DNA of 64,000 nt from Flavobacteriales bacterium (GTDB taxonomy: Bacteria; Bacteroidota; Bacteroidia; Flavobacteriales_F; PHOS-HE28): contig CP065018.1 of assembly GCA_016700415.1 (NCBI GenBank), positions 1,550,001 through 1,614,000 of the forward strand, in the 5' to 3' direction. Under the pieces are notes generated by a model that searched no databases, was not told where the DNA came from, and worked only from the letters and a program-made list of their open reading frames with translations. Position numbers and translations under genes: made by a program. This document shows, in pieces, positions 1-8,911 of this stretch (its first letter is position 1; each line of letters begins with the position of its first letter).

Positions 1-1
1 T

Positions 2-1651
2 GTTTCCGCGTTGAACGAACAGGCTATCGACGCACTGGATCGTTTTCTTGCCTCGGTCACCGTCCAAGGTGATTACCACTTCGCGGTGGAAGGTCATACG
101 GACAGCGATGGAAGCAACACGTACAACGACACGCTTGCCGCTACCCGTGCCCATACGGTGCAGGACTATCTGCTTCATCACGGTGCCGACCCCACCCTGG
201 TGGACATTACCTATCGCGGCGAACGGAAGCCCGTGGCCAGCAATGCCGACGCGGGCGGCATGTCATTGAACCGCCGGGTGCGCATCACCTTCACAAGGAA
301 CGTCTTCGCCGACATGGATGAGCTGCGGCAGTTCTTGCGGGAAGGGACCGTACAGCACTTCACCGTGGCCCCCGGGCGCGACACCGTATTGACGGGCAAG
401 ACCGGCTCCACGCTCACCTTCCGCGCCGATGCATTTGAGGATGTGGATGGTCAGCCTGTTTCCGGCCCGGTGGAGATAGAGCTCACCGAGGCATTGGGCG
501 CACCGGACATGGTGGCATACGGCCTCAGCACGCGCAGCGATGACCGCCTCTTGGAGACCGATGGCATGGTGAAGGTGTTGGCCACAGATGCTTCCGGGAA
601 CCAGCTTCGGCTGAAGAAGGACGCACCGATGACCGTGACCATGCCGACGACGGGGATCAAACCGCGAATGCAACTGTTCCTCAGCGCCACCGGCACCAAT
701 TGGGCCGCAGCTCCATCGACATCGGGCAGCTCCCCTTTATCAGGATGGAATGACACGCCACCGGATCCACCCGTGATCACCTTCAACCTGCCCAAGTACA
801 AGGAAGACCAACATGGCAAGCCCGTCAGGCCCGTCAGGCCCGTGCAACCGGTGTTTCCACGGGTCCCGAAAATGTCGAATGACAGAAGCTATGTGCGCAA
901 GGACCCTTGGTGGGGGTTCCTTCGGCCACGGGTGATACGGACCCGAACCGAAAAAGCGTTCGCGCAGGCGGAGAAACGAAATACATCAAGCCACAAGCGC
1001 TACCAGGCCCGGATGGAGCGCTATTACAGGGAGAAAGCGGAATTCCCCGCCGCAGCGGAACGATATACCGTCCGCAAGGCACTTTGGGATGAACGCAAAA
1101 GGATGGAAAAGGAGCAGTGGTACGTCGAGGTTTACCGGCCTGCGCGGTGGAAGTACGATTCGATCATCGCACCTCAGCGCGCCCAATACCTCGCCGAGCT
1201 GGCAGCGTGGAGGCGCGAACGCAACATCCGGCTGGAGCGCTACGCCCAGTGGGCCGATAGCACACGATCGACCACGGTGAACGGGCTGTCCAACTATGTG
1301 CTCAACACCGCGCAGCTGGGATGGATCAACTGCGACCGGTTCTACACGGTGCCCGAGGAGCGCAAACAGGAGGTGATCGTTCAGGGTGGCGTTGAAGACC
1401 GGGAAGAGGTGTACCTTGTGTTCACCGGGATGCGGATGCTGCTCAACATGGAGCTGAACGAGGCCAATGAACATGTTTCGCCACCTGCACCCATGGATGA
1501 GCCGGCCGTGATCTTTGCGTACACCGTGATCGACGGCCGCGCACACATCTGCGTGCAACCCATGAAGCCGGGTGAAAAACCGAAGTTGCGATACGAGCCG
1601 AGCAGCGTAGCCGAGGTCGGCAGAAAGCTGGCGGAGCTGGCCGGCACCTGA
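2..1651 (+). CDS. OmpA-domain envelope protein, 5' end outside window
   Basis: The frame is open to the left edge, so the N-terminus is missing. The first ~95 visible residues are an OmpA-like peptidoglycan-binding domain, with the EGHTDSDGS motif near residue 30 and NRRVRITF near residue 88. A predicted beta-rich region (to ~250) of a type common in Bacteroidota envelope proteins follows. Next is a proline/arginine linker built on a nine-base repeat (about 828-843, PVRPVRPV), then a highly charged Arg/Glu/Tyr-rich, probably helical stretch (~290-420) and a compact C-terminal domain. Finding OmpA N-terminal to a long C-terminal part is unusual, because the domain normally ends the protein. 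The likely role is anchoring an outer-membrane or periplasmic complex to peptidoglycan. The OmpA call is firm; the function of the rest is unknown. Confidence 0.7.
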   Translation, partial: VSALNEQAIDALDRFLASVTVQGDYHFAVEGHTDSDGSNTYNDTLAATRAHTVQDYLLHHGADPTLVDITYRGERKPVASNADAGGMSLNRRVRITFTRNVFADMDELRQFLREGTVQHFTVAPGRDTVLTGKTGSTLTFRADAFEDVDGQPVSGPVEIELTEALGAPDMVAYGLSTRSDDRLLETDGMVKVLATDASGNQLRLKKDAPMTVTMPTTGIKPRMQLFLSATGTNWAAAPSTSGSSPLSGWNDTPPDPPVITFNLPKYKEDQHGKPVRPVRPVQPVFPRVPKMSNDRSYVRKDPWWGFLRPRVIRTRTEKAFAQAEKRNTSSHKRYQARMERYYREKAEFPAAAERYTVRKALWDERKRMEKEQWYVEVYRPARWKYDSIIAPQRAQYLAELAAWRRERNIRLERYAQWADSTRSTTVNGLSNYVLNTAQLGWINCDRFYTVPEERKQEVIVQGGVEDREEVYLVFTGMRMLLNMELNEANEHVSPPAPMDEPAVIFAYTVIDGRAHICVQPMKPGEKPKLRYEPSSVAEVGRKLAELAGT

Positions 1652-1787
1652 ACGAGCTGCGCATCCGTTTCTTCTTTTACTCCCCTTACCTCCATCTCTT
1701 CCATTTCCTTCTTCACTATTTGTCAGGTGAGGGAGGTAAGGGATGGAAAGGATGTGAAACAGGTAAGGAAAGAACAGTCGGCGGCTT

Positions 1788-4094
1788 TCATGCTTCCTCC
1801 AACTTCAACCACGCCTGCACCATGTGGATCTGCCCATAGCTGTATGCATCACCGAAATGCGTGCGCACGTCCTTGGTGCCCGCTTCGGCGTTGTTCCGGA
1901 TGTACTCGGCGAGCTTGTCCCGGACACTTTCATCCAGCACCTGGCCGATCTCCACTTCACCGGCCGTGATCCCTTTCGCTGCATGCCCTTCAAGGGTGCT
2001 CACGGTGAGACCACGCTCCTCCGCTATGGCGGCCAGGTCCTTCCCTGCTTTCAATAGCTCATAAGTCTTTTGGTAGGTCTCCCCTTTCACCGCCTTGCCT
2101 TCGCGCTTCTTTTTCGTGGTGAACACGCCGTCCTCTCCCCTGCTTGCGCGCTTCCTCCCGGTCTTTGTGGTCGACTTCGGTTTGTTCTCCAAGGCCCATT
2201 GCGCGATCTCCGCCACCATGCCCGTACGCTGATCGGCCAAAGTCCGCTCGATCTCCGGCATCGGCTTGATGTCCTCTCCATTGAGGATGCTCGTGGTGAT
2301 GATGCCCGCCTTGGCGATCATGGCGAGCTTCTTCACCAGCATGCCGTCGATCTCACGCAACTCGGCCGCGTATTGCTTGGTGCGGCTTAACAGCTCCACC
2401 TGCGCCAGGTGTTGCAGCAGGTCTTTCATGCCTTCGCGCAGCATAGTGCTGTAGTATGCACCGCCCTTTTCAATGCGTACCAGCAGCGCGTCGCGGTCAT
2501 CGGAGTGAAGCAAACGCAGCAACTGATGTTGGAATGCGTAGGTGTTGGCGGCCTCCGCGTCCAGCTTCTCCGCCAGGCGGGTAAGCGCGGTCTTCATGCT
2601 CTCGTCCTCGAACTCGTCCGCATCGTTGTCCTTCCGCACGAAGCCGATCTTCTTGGTGATGTCGCCGAGGTCGAATGTGCTGGCCAGCACGGCCTGCAGG
2701 TAGTGGCGCTGCTGTTCCTTCAATTGCTCCGGGAGCGGCTGCTGCGTGTGCTGCCGTTCGCTGAAGGCCATCACGTCCTTGTCGGTGCTCACCACGGAAG
2801 GATCGATGCGCGTGCGCAGGATCAGCCCGCCCAGTGTGCGCAAACGCGAGAGCGCCACGTAGACCTGCCCCGGCGCGAAGGCGCTGCCCACGTCGATGAT
2901 GGCCTTATCGAAGGTGAGGCCCTGGCTCTTGTGTACCGTGATCGCCCACGCGAGCTTCACCGGATATTGCGAGAAGATCCCGAGCACTTCCTCCTTCTGC
3001 TCCTTCGTCACCGCGTCCAAAGCGTAGCGCTTGTTCTCCCAGTGCTCCTGCTTCAACGTGTAGGGCGTGCCGTCGTCGAGCATCTCCACGGAAATATCAT
3101 CACCGTCGATCGCCGTGACCTTCGCCAGCTTTCCATTGAAGTAGGCCTTGTCCTGATCGTTGCGGATGAACATGATCTGCGCGCCGACCTTGAGCTCGAG
3201 TTCCGGCAGCACGGGATACAGGCTCTGCGGGAATTCATCCTTGATCTCGGCATCGAATCGGTGGACCTTGCCGGGCAGCTTCGCCAGCGCCTGTTCGTTG
3301 ATGGCGTCCGCCGCACGGTTGTGCGTGGTGAGTGTGATCACGCCCTCGGCCGCGCTGGGCGGAATGATCGCGCGGTAATGCGTGTTGAGCGTCTCCACGT
3401 CCTGCTTGGTCACCGTGTTGTTGCGCAGGTTGTTGAGGATATGGATGAAATCTTCATCCTGCTGGCGGAAGATCTTGTCCAGCTCAATGTGCGCATAGCC
3501 TGCTTCCTTGATCGCACGCGCCTCGAAGAAGTGCATGCTGTCGTACCACTTATGCAGCACGCGCCATTCATCGTCCTTCACCACGGGCGGCAGTTGGAAG
3601 AGATCGCCGATCAACAGCAGTTGCACACCGCCGAAGGACTTGTCATATACGCCGCGCACGCTCCGCAGGCGATGATCGATGGCGTCCAGCAGGTCCGCGC
3701 GGAGCATGCTCACCTCGTCGATGATCAGCAGGTCGATGTTGCGCAGCACGTTGCGACGCACGGCGTTCAGCGGATGCCTGCGGTTCAGCGTGTCGCGATC
3801 ATGGAATGCGCCGTACGCCGGGATGTCCGCAGGGAGTTGCCGTTCCGGGATGAAGGATCCGAAGGGCATCAGGAATTGCGAATGGATAGTGACACCCTTC
3901 GCGTTCAGCGCCGCGATGCCGGTGGGCGCGAGGATCACGAAGCGCTTGTGCGTGCTGCGCGCGAGCTGATGCAGGAAGGTGGTCTTGCCGGTGCCGGCCT
4001 TTCCAGTGAGGAAAACGTGCCGCGCCGTGCTGTTGACAAAGCGCGCGGCGAGCGCGGCCATTTCGGTGGTCTCCAAGACGGTGTCGGTGGACAT
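1788..4094 (-). CDS. PIF1/RecD-like superfamily 1 DNA helicase with C-terminal helix-turn-helix domain
   Basis: A 768-aa ATPase that probably unwinds DNA 5' to 3' during replication or repair. Walker A is GKAGTGKTT near residue 31 and Walker B is LLIIDEVSM near residue 126. The TVHKSQGLTFDKAIIDVG segment near residue 390 is the late helicase motif (UvrD_C_2 type) seen in PIF1/RecD-like enzymes. The C-terminal ~100 residues, after a basic linker, resemble the HTH_40 domain found at the end of RecQ and related helicases (YQKTYELLKAGKDLAAIAEE). The start is taken at 4094 (MSTDTV), immediately before the conserved N-terminal helix. An upstream ATG at 4166 would add 24 residues of no obvious character. 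A 597-residue plus-strand open frame lies entirely inside this gene and is an antisense shadow. Confidence 0.85.
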   Translation of the reverse strand: MSTDTVLETTEMAALAARFVNSTARHVFLTGKAGTGKTTFLHQLARSTHKRFVILAPTGIAALNAKGVTIHSQFLMPFGSFIPERQLPADIPAYGAFHDRDTLNRRHPLNAVRRNVLRNIDLLIIDEVSMLRADLLDAIDHRLRSVRGVYDKSFGGVQLLLIGDLFQLPPVVKDDEWRVLHKWYDSMHFFEARAIKEAGYAHIELDKIFRQQDEDFIHILNNLRNNTVTKQDVETLNTHYRAIIPPSAAEGVITLTTHNRAADAINEQALAKLPGKVHRFDAEIKDEFPQSLYPVLPELELKVGAQIMFIRNDQDKAYFNGKLAKVTAIDGDDISVEMLDDGTPYTLKQEHWENKRYALDAVTKEQKEEVLGIFSQYPVKLAWAITVHKSQGLTFDKAIIDVGSAFAPGQVYVALSRLRTLGGLILRTRIDPSVVSTDKDVMAFSERQHTQQPLPEQLKEQQRHYLQAVLASTFDLGDITKKIGFVRKDNDADEFEDESMKTALTRLAEKLDAEAANTYAFQHQLLRLLHSDDRDALLVRIEKGGAYYSTMLREGMKDLLQHLAQVELLSRTKQYAAELREIDGMLVKKLAMIAKAGIITTSILNGEDIKPMPEIERTLADQRTGMVAEIAQWALENKPKSTTKTGRKRASRGEDGVFTTKKKREGKAVKGETYQKTYELLKAGKDLAAIAEERGLTVSTLEGHAAKGITAGEVEIGQVLDESVRDKLAEYIRNNAEAGTKDVRTHFGDAYSYGQIHMVQAWLKLEEA

Positions 4095-4367
4095 CGCGTC
4101 GAAGATCGGGTTTGTGGGGGGAACTTCAGGAACGAGGGTATTGCTGCCTGCTACTTCGTGGTACATTATTTAAGAAGTGAACGGAACGGCTCCGGGGCTT
4201 GACGACATCATCGTCACCGGCACGATCACAAGGTAATCATCCGAAGAGTTCCGGTCCGATCACTCGAAGAGGACTCCATGGGGCATTCAATTTCACCATT
4301 AGTGGGTATTGTGAAAGGCCTTGGAAGCCCGGACATTTGTATCGAGGAACACAATCACCCCCTACAG

Positions 4368-4898
4368 ATGAAAACCCCGAACACCTCCATCTGCTCCAGT
4401 AGCCTCCGTTGCCAAGTAATAACCGTCGCCATAGCCTGTTTTGCGCTACTATCGGCAGCATACGGCCAGAACAAGGACAAAGTGGATATCAAGGGGTCGA
4501 TGCTGACGGACTCCCCCGAGGGTGCCTCTGACGCCTTGGCGGTGGTGGAACTGGACAACCGGGTCTGCACTCCGTTGGAATTCCACCCGGACGGCAAGTT
4601 CAAGCTCTCCATGCCCATGGGCAGCACCGCCTACTTGCGTTTCGAGCAGCCCGGATACTTGGACAAGGAGGTGCTGGTGAACACCGCGAACGCCGACCTG
4701 TGCAAGAAGGACTGCCGCAAGAATGAGAACTTGAAATTTGACGTACAAATGACCCCGGAGCTGCCCGACAAGCATTTGCAGTACAGGGGTCCCGTGGGCA
4801 TCATCACTTTCCTGAAAGGTTCCGGGTTGATGAAAGTACGCTACGACCGCACCCTGACCCGCACCAACGAGGGTGACATCATCGTGATCGACCAATAG
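4368..4898 (+). CDS. Secreted protein of unknown function
   Basis: A 176-aa protein starting at the ATG at 4368 (MKTPNTS). The hydrophobic segment at residues ~13-30 ending in AAYGQ looks like a Sec signal peptide. The mature part begins NKDKVDIKGSML and has the beta-rich pattern of a carboxypeptidase-regulatory-like or transthyretin-like domain: a value is inserted, the surface is extended, and PGYLDKEVLV follows. A Cys pair (CKKDC) lies near residue 123. There is no recognisable catalytic motif and no T9SS sorting signal. It is followed by a strong hairpin at 4953-4986, so it is probably monocistronic. The reading frame could start earlier at 4278, but that would bury the signal peptide. 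Function unknown. Confidence 0.6.
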   Translation: MKTPNTSICSSSLRCQVITVAIACFALLSAAYGQNKDKVDIKGSMLTDSPEGASDALAVVELDNRVCTPLEFHPDGKFKLSMPMGSTAYLRFEQPGYLDKEVLVNTANADLCKKDCRKNENLKFDVQMTPELPDKHLQYRGPVGIITFLKGSGLMKVRYDRTLTRTNEGDIIVIDQ

Positions 4899-4952
4899 GC
4901 AGATCTCAGCGCCCCCTCAACGCAGCTCGCGGGCCATGGGGATGAACGATGG

Positions 4953-4986
4953 AAGGACCGGACTGAACGAGTTCAGCCCGGTCCTT
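4953..4986 (+). terminator. Imperfect hairpin, probable terminator
   Basis: Arms AAGGACCGG and CCGGTCCTT enclose an inner CTGAAC/GTTCAG stem with a GA loop, giving about 15 paired bases. It sits 55 bases after the stop of the secreted-protein gene. The following T-run is weak, so either a terminator or an mRNA-stabilising hairpin is possible. Confidence 0.55.
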
Positions 4987-5043
4987 CTGATGGCCACTAT
5001 GACCTATACCACAATAAGGTGCGCACCGGGTTCGGCAGGTACG

Positions 5044-5051
5044 TACCTTGC
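5044..5051 (+). promoter_or_regulatory. Candidate Bacteroidota -7 element (TACCTTGC)
   Basis: A near match to TAnnTTTG, 18 bases before the ATG at 5069. Transcription would then start only about ten bases before the coding sequence. Confidence 0.35.
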
Positions 5052-5068
5052 CGTTCTTATTTTCCGTT

Positions 5069-5710
5069 ATGGAAACGATCAGATTATTGGTTGTTGATGC
5101 TGAACCTTTAGTAGCGGACGGAATTACAACACGGCTTGCTCAGCAGCCGAAATTCGACATGGTCGGTCATGCACGGACGGGAAGTGCCGTGATGGGGATG
5201 CTTGGCGAGCTGTGCCCGGACCTCTTGCTGATGGACGTATCGCTGCCCGAACAGGACGGCATTGACACCATGCGCCAGCTCCATGCGAACAGTCCCGGTC
5301 TGAAGGTCCTTGCACATTCCGCACTGAGCGCGATCGAATACGTGAACAGTATGCTGCTTGAAGGCGCACAAGGGTACCTATTGAAAGGCGGCACCACCGA
5401 GGAGCTGGTGGAGGCCATGGAATCCGTGCTGAGCGGGGGCCGGTACATCAGCCCGGTTGCCCGGGCCAGCATCGCCCGCGGCTACCAGCATACCGAAAAA
5501 AGGCCCGACGGCGAATACATAGGCCTCACAGCCCGGGAACGGGAGATCATCCGCTTGATCGCCATGGAACGCACCAGCGGTGAGATCGCGGCCGCGCTGT
5601 TCGTGAGCGAGGAAACCGTGAAATCGCACCGCAAGAACTTGATGGCCAAGTTGAACGTGCGTGGCGTGGCGGGCCTGGTGCGGTATGCAATGGACCGCCG
5701 CTGGGTCTGA
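5069..5710 (+). CDS. LuxR/NarL-type response regulator
   Basis: A 213-aa DNA-binding response regulator. Residues 1-120 form a receiver domain: acidic pocket D10/E12, phospho-acceptor D56 in LLLMDVSLPEQDG, switch residue S84 and invariant K106 in GYLLKGG. Residues ~150-213 are a LuxR/GerE helix-turn-helix (LTAREREIIRLIA, then SGEIAAALFVSEETVKSHR). The start at 5069 (METIRLLVVD) is preferred to a TTG at 5048, because the beta-1 strand of the receiver begins there. No histidine kinase gene lies beside it, so its partner kinase is elsewhere and its target genes are unknown. Confidence 0.88.
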   Translation: METIRLLVVDAEPLVADGITTRLAQQPKFDMVGHARTGSAVMGMLGELCPDLLLMDVSLPEQDGIDTMRQLHANSPGLKVLAHSALSAIEYVNSMLLEGAQGYLLKGGTTEELVEAMESVLSGGRYISPVARASIARGYQHTEKRPDGEYIGLTAREREIIRLIAMERTSGEIAAALFVSEETVKSHRKNLMAKLNVRGVAGLVRYAMDRRWV

Positions 5711-5739
5711 ATCTTCAGCCACGACGATGGTGAAGAACC

Positions 5740-6960
5740 CTAGCGGACGAATTTGCGTGCGGCCGTTCCGGAAAGCGTTCTCAAGCGCAATAGGAAAACG
5801 CCCGGGGCCATGGACCGGAGGTCCAACCGGACCCGGTCCGTGACGGGGCTGCCTTCGCGAAGCACCCGCCCTTGCAGATCGAGCAGTGTGAAATGGCAGG
5901 CCGCCGGGTCTTCGATCATGCCCGTCGTTAACAGGCCATCGACCAGCGTGGCCTCATCCAGCGGGGCATGGATGGAATGGAACGACAGGGGGACGGCCTC
6001 CGACAGTTTCCACCCACCATCGAAGTCCACTTGGCGCAGACGGTAGTAGTTCATTCCTTCCCGTGGGTCCTCATCGGTGAATCCATAGTGCAGAACTTGC
6101 TGGCTATTGCCCGCGCCCTTCACATGGCCCAGTTCGTTGAAGCTGCCGCCGTCGAAACCACGTTCCACGGTGAAATGATCATTGTTCCGCTCCGAGGCTG
6201 TTGTCCAGTTCAACTGCACCACCCTTCCTGCAGCATGGGCGCCGAAGGCGATCAGCTCCACAGGCGTGGGGATGGGCTGCATGATCTGCACATCATCCAC
6301 CGCGAAGGAGGGGTCCGTTCCGGCACCGTCGTTGTTGTTCACCCAGTGGAAAGCGATCCTCAAGGTGGCAATGTTCTCGCATGAAGCGGGCAGCGGGATG
6401 CTGATGTGCGTCCACCGCCCCTGCCCGCCGCAGCCGGCGTTGTTGGTCTTGGGCATGTCCAGCAGCGTGGTCCAGGTGCTGCCGTTGTTGGTGCTGTATT
6501 CGGAGTAAGCGTTATCAGCCGAACCGGAGCCGTTCTCGATGTAGTCTAGCTCCAATGACAAGGTGGTATAGCCTACCGTGCTGATGGTGGCGGAGGAGGA
6601 ACGGCGGTCGGTGATGGTGTTGCACAGCCCTCCGAAAAGGCAAGCCAATAAGCCACCGCAGGCGCTCCCTCCGCCAGCATCATAGGCCGCCCCGACATCT
6701 CCATAGGCGACCGATGAGGTATGCAGGGTCTTGTCCGTTCCGCATCCTGTACCGCAGCTCCCGGGGGCATTGCCGTTCTCCTGGCAGCTAATGAAGAACG
6801 GGTTGGCATTGCACCCCTCGGCGCCGGCAGGAATGTTGAGCGTACCCCAGTTCCCGGTGCCGTCGAAGGTCTCCTGCCAGATCACCGTCTGGGCCACACA
6901 GGGATCGCCTGCGCTAAGCAGAATGAGACAGAAACAGGCTATGGGTTTGCATGGGGGCAC
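5740..6960 (-). CDS. T9SS-secreted protein with type A C-terminal sorting domain
   Basis: A 406-aa protein with an N-terminal signal peptide (hydrophobic core ACFCLILLSAG, cleavage near CVAQ). Residues ~30-215 form a cysteine- and glycine-rich beta region of a MAM/jelly-roll-like type (SLELDYIENG, FAVDDVQI). A fibronectin-III-like segment follows (LNWTTASERNNDHFTVERG at ~250, then YYRLRQVDFDG). The C-terminus from ~335 (FTLLDLQGRVLREG, then APGVFLLRL, ending KFVR) matches the T9SS type A sorting signal, which is removed after export across the outer membrane. It is probably a cell-surface or secreted protein of unknown binding target. There is no operon partner: terminators or convergent genes lie on both sides. 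Confidence 0.8.
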   Translation of the reverse strand: MPPCKPIACFCLILLSAGDPCVAQTVIWQETFDGTGNWGTLNIPAGAEGCNANPFFISCQENGNAPGSCGTGCGTDKTLHTSSVAYGDVGAAYDAGGGSACGGLLACLFGGLCNTITDRRSSSATISTVGYTTLSLELDYIENGSGSADNAYSEYSTNNGSTWTTLLDMPKTNNAGCGGQGRWTHISIPLPASCENIATLRIAFHWVNNNDGAGTDPSFAVDDVQIMQPIPTPVELIAFGAHAAGRVVQLNWTTASERNNDHFTVERGFDGGSFNELGHVKGAGNSQQVLHYGFTDEDPREGMNYYRLRQVDFDGGWKLSEAVPLSFHSIHAPLDEATLVDGLLTTGMIEDPAACHFTLLDLQGRVLREGSPVTDRVRLDLRSMAPGVFLLRLRTLSGTAARKFVR

Positions 6961-7024
6961 TTGGCAAGGTAGTCAAGTGTCGAAATTGGATCATGATCTC
7001 CGGAGGGTGTCCCATGCTAAAACG

Positions 7025-7056
7025 AAAAGCCCCCGCCGAAATCGGCGGGGGCTTTT
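7025..7056 (-). terminator. Strong bidirectional intrinsic terminator
   Basis: An 11-bp perfect GC-rich stem (7029-7039 with 7042-7052) is flanked by AAAA and TTTT. It lies 21 bases after the stop of the TPR lipoprotein gene on the minus strand. Confidence 0.9.
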
Positions 7057-7076
7057 CAAAGTGGGCAAGTAGTGGC

Positions 7077-8786
7077 TTAGAGGCCGAGGCTATCCTTGAA
7101 GTTGCGGAACTCGAGATCCTTCATGGCCTTGTCCTTCAGGCTTGCATCCTGTTGGACCGCTGCGGCGAGGTTGCTGCGTACTCCGTCGCCGTTGTTGGTG
7201 CGGGCGGCGATGATGGCGGCGAGGTAAAGGCCTTGGGCACTGTCCTTGTCGGAGCTTGCGGCGAGGATTGTGCCTGCTCCGGCGGCGTCACCACCGAGCA
7301 TTTTGGCCAATGCGGCGTTGAAGGTGTTCTGCCCGGCCATGTCGCTGTTGGCGCTGGCGTAGTTGCCGTTCTGGATGGCGATGATGCCCTGGTTATACTT
7401 CACGTCGGGACCGGCGGCACCGGCTTTGGCGAAGAGTTCGGCAGCCTTCACACGTTCACCCTTCTGGCGGGCGATCACACCAAGGTTGTTGGTGCTTACG
7501 GGGTTGTCCATGATGCTGTTGGCCTTCTGGAACTCGGCCTCGGCCTCTGCGCTCTTACCCTGCTGGAAAAGCACGTAGCCCACGTTGTTGGCGGTGCGGT
7601 AGTCCTGGGGGTAGAGACGCTCGGCCTCCTTGTAGATGCGGAGCTGCTCGTTGAGGTCGCTGGTGAGGGTAGCTGCCTTGAGCAGTTCCTCCACGGTCAT
7701 GGTGTCGGGGTTGCTCTTGCTGATGGCGCTGAGTTCCTCGTCGCTGTAACCGTTTACCTCATAGTTCAATTTGATCTCCGAGCGACGCAGCTTGGGAAGG
7801 ATGTCGTCCTGAAGCTCCTTATAGGTAGCGGCCATGTTCTTGATCTCCTGCTCGCGCTTGTTCACGTCCGGATACATTTCAAGCACGCGGAGCACAAGGT
7901 CCTTGTCGGCAAAGCTGCTGGCCTGTACGGCGCTCTTGAAACCGGTCCAGTCCTCACCGCGTGGGTTGAGGGTGTAGAATGCGTCGTCCTTGGCGGCATC
8001 GACCTTATTGGCCTTGAGCACGCCTTGGATCCAACGCTTGCCGGTGGAGGCACGCTTGTCTGCAAGATTCTCGTTCATGTTCACCTCGCCTTCAGGCGAT
8101 GCATAGGCGTCGATGGTGACGCCTTTCCAAGTGATACGCGGATTTTTCATCCCATTCTTCACGAACGTGTTCACGTCCTTCACGTCCTTGTCGTTCAATT
8201 CGGAGGGACGGACCACCTCGGAAGCGACCAAGTAGTTGATGGTGGCGTCGGCACTGTGGGAAGTGACGCGCACGAACTGGTCGGCCCCGAGGATGACGCG
8301 GTCATCGCTCATTACCAAGTACGGGGTGGTGATCACACCGTCAGCGAGCTTCACGGCATCGAAGGGCTTTTCCTTCTTGCCCTGCTTACCCAGGATCTTC
8401 AGCATCAGCTGGCTTTCCTGCATCTCCGGGGTATAGGCCACTTTATCGCTGTAGCTGAAGGACTTGCCGCTTTCGTAGGGGACCACGGTATAGTTGCCCG
8501 CAGCCTTCTCACCTTGGAAGCCCGCCATTTTCAACGGGGTCTCCCCGGCGGTGTTCGTAATGGTGGGCGTGAGCTCAACTTGGGCCTTTTTGTAGAAATA
8601 TTTCCCCGGGAAATTCCCGTTGATGTTCACATGGACTGTGTCGCCCTGCACGATAAGGGGATCGGGGTCCACCGTGTGAGTGATCGTTTTGGCATACTTG
8701 TCCATCTTGCCGAGACCGCCGCAACCGGCGAGCACCAAGGCTGCCGCCGTCAATACCGCGACGCCTTTGAGGTGTTTTTGTTCCAT
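7077..8786 (-). CDS. TPR lipoprotein with OmpA-like central region
   Basis: A 569-aa probable outer-membrane lipoprotein. The N-terminus has a hydrophobic stretch and lipobox LAGC, with the lipidated Cys at residue ~22. Residues ~30-200 form a beta-rich domain. Residues ~215-330 contain an OmpA/MotB-like pattern (VTIDAYASPEGEVNMNENL, then ADKRASTGKRW). Residues ~395-560 are tetratricopeptide-like helices (NNVGYVLFQQGKSAEAEAEF and following). The family is common and conserved in Bacteroidota but has no assigned biochemical role. The start at 8786 is fixed by the lipoprotein signal and by an exact TAnnTTTG promoter at 8819-8826; the longer frame to 8915 would run through that promoter. A strong terminator follows, so the gene is a single transcript. 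Confidence 0.75.
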   Translation of the reverse strand: MEQKHLKGVAVLTAAALVLAGCGGLGKMDKYAKTITHTVDPDPLIVQGDTVHVNINGNFPGKYFYKKAQVELTPTITNTAGETPLKMAGFQGEKAAGNYTVVPYESGKSFSYSDKVAYTPEMQESQLMLKILGKQGKKEKPFDAVKLADGVITTPYLVMSDDRVILGADQFVRVTSHSADATINYLVASEVVRPSELNDKDVKDVNTFVKNGMKNPRITWKGVTIDAYASPEGEVNMNENLADKRASTGKRWIQGVLKANKVDAAKDDAFYTLNPRGEDWTGFKSAVQASSFADKDLVLRVLEMYPDVNKREQEIKNMAATYKELQDDILPKLRRSEIKLNYEVNGYSDEELSAISKSNPDTMTVEELLKAATLTSDLNEQLRIYKEAERLYPQDYRTANNVGYVLFQQGKSAEAEAEFQKANSIMDNPVSTNNLGVIARQKGERVKAAELFAKAGAAGPDVKYNQGIIAIQNGNYASANSDMAGQNTFNAALAKMLGGDAAGAGTILAASSDKDSAQGLYLAAIIAARTNNGDGVRSNLAAAVQQDASLKDKAMKDLEFRNFKDSLGL

Positions 8787-8818
8787 AGGTGATCGAGTTT
8801 GTTTTTTCTTGATCTCGG

Positions 8819-8826
8819 CAAACTTA
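8819..8826 (-). promoter_or_regulatory. Bacteroidota -7 promoter element (TAAGTTTG)
   Basis: An exact TAnnTTTG match on the minus strand, 33 bases upstream of the lipoprotein ATG at 8786. It predicts a short untranslated leader of about 25 bases. Confidence 0.65.
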
Positions 8827-8911
8827 ACCACCATCCGTGCCAAACTCCGGCGGTACACGGTCAACAGTTGTTCACAAACGAACGTGTGGGAATGACGCGC
8901 CCGCTCAGGGG

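Noticed and set aside
1652..1787. Possible gene or RNA between the OmpA-like and helicase genes
   Set aside because: Only a short A/T-richer stretch with GAGG/CCTC-type low complexity; no convincing hairpin or coding signal.
2409..4202. 597-codon plus-strand open frame opposite the helicase
   Set aside because: The minus strand encodes a helicase with clear Walker motifs over the same span; the plus frame shows only the compositional bias of GC-rich antisense.
4278..4367. N-terminal extension of the secreted protein at 4368
   Set aside because: It would place 30 polar residues ahead of a good signal peptide.
6951..8792. 613-codon plus-strand open frame opposite the TPR lipoprotein
   Set aside because: Val/Leu/His-rich antisense shadow; the minus strand has signal peptide, TPRs, promoter and terminator in order.
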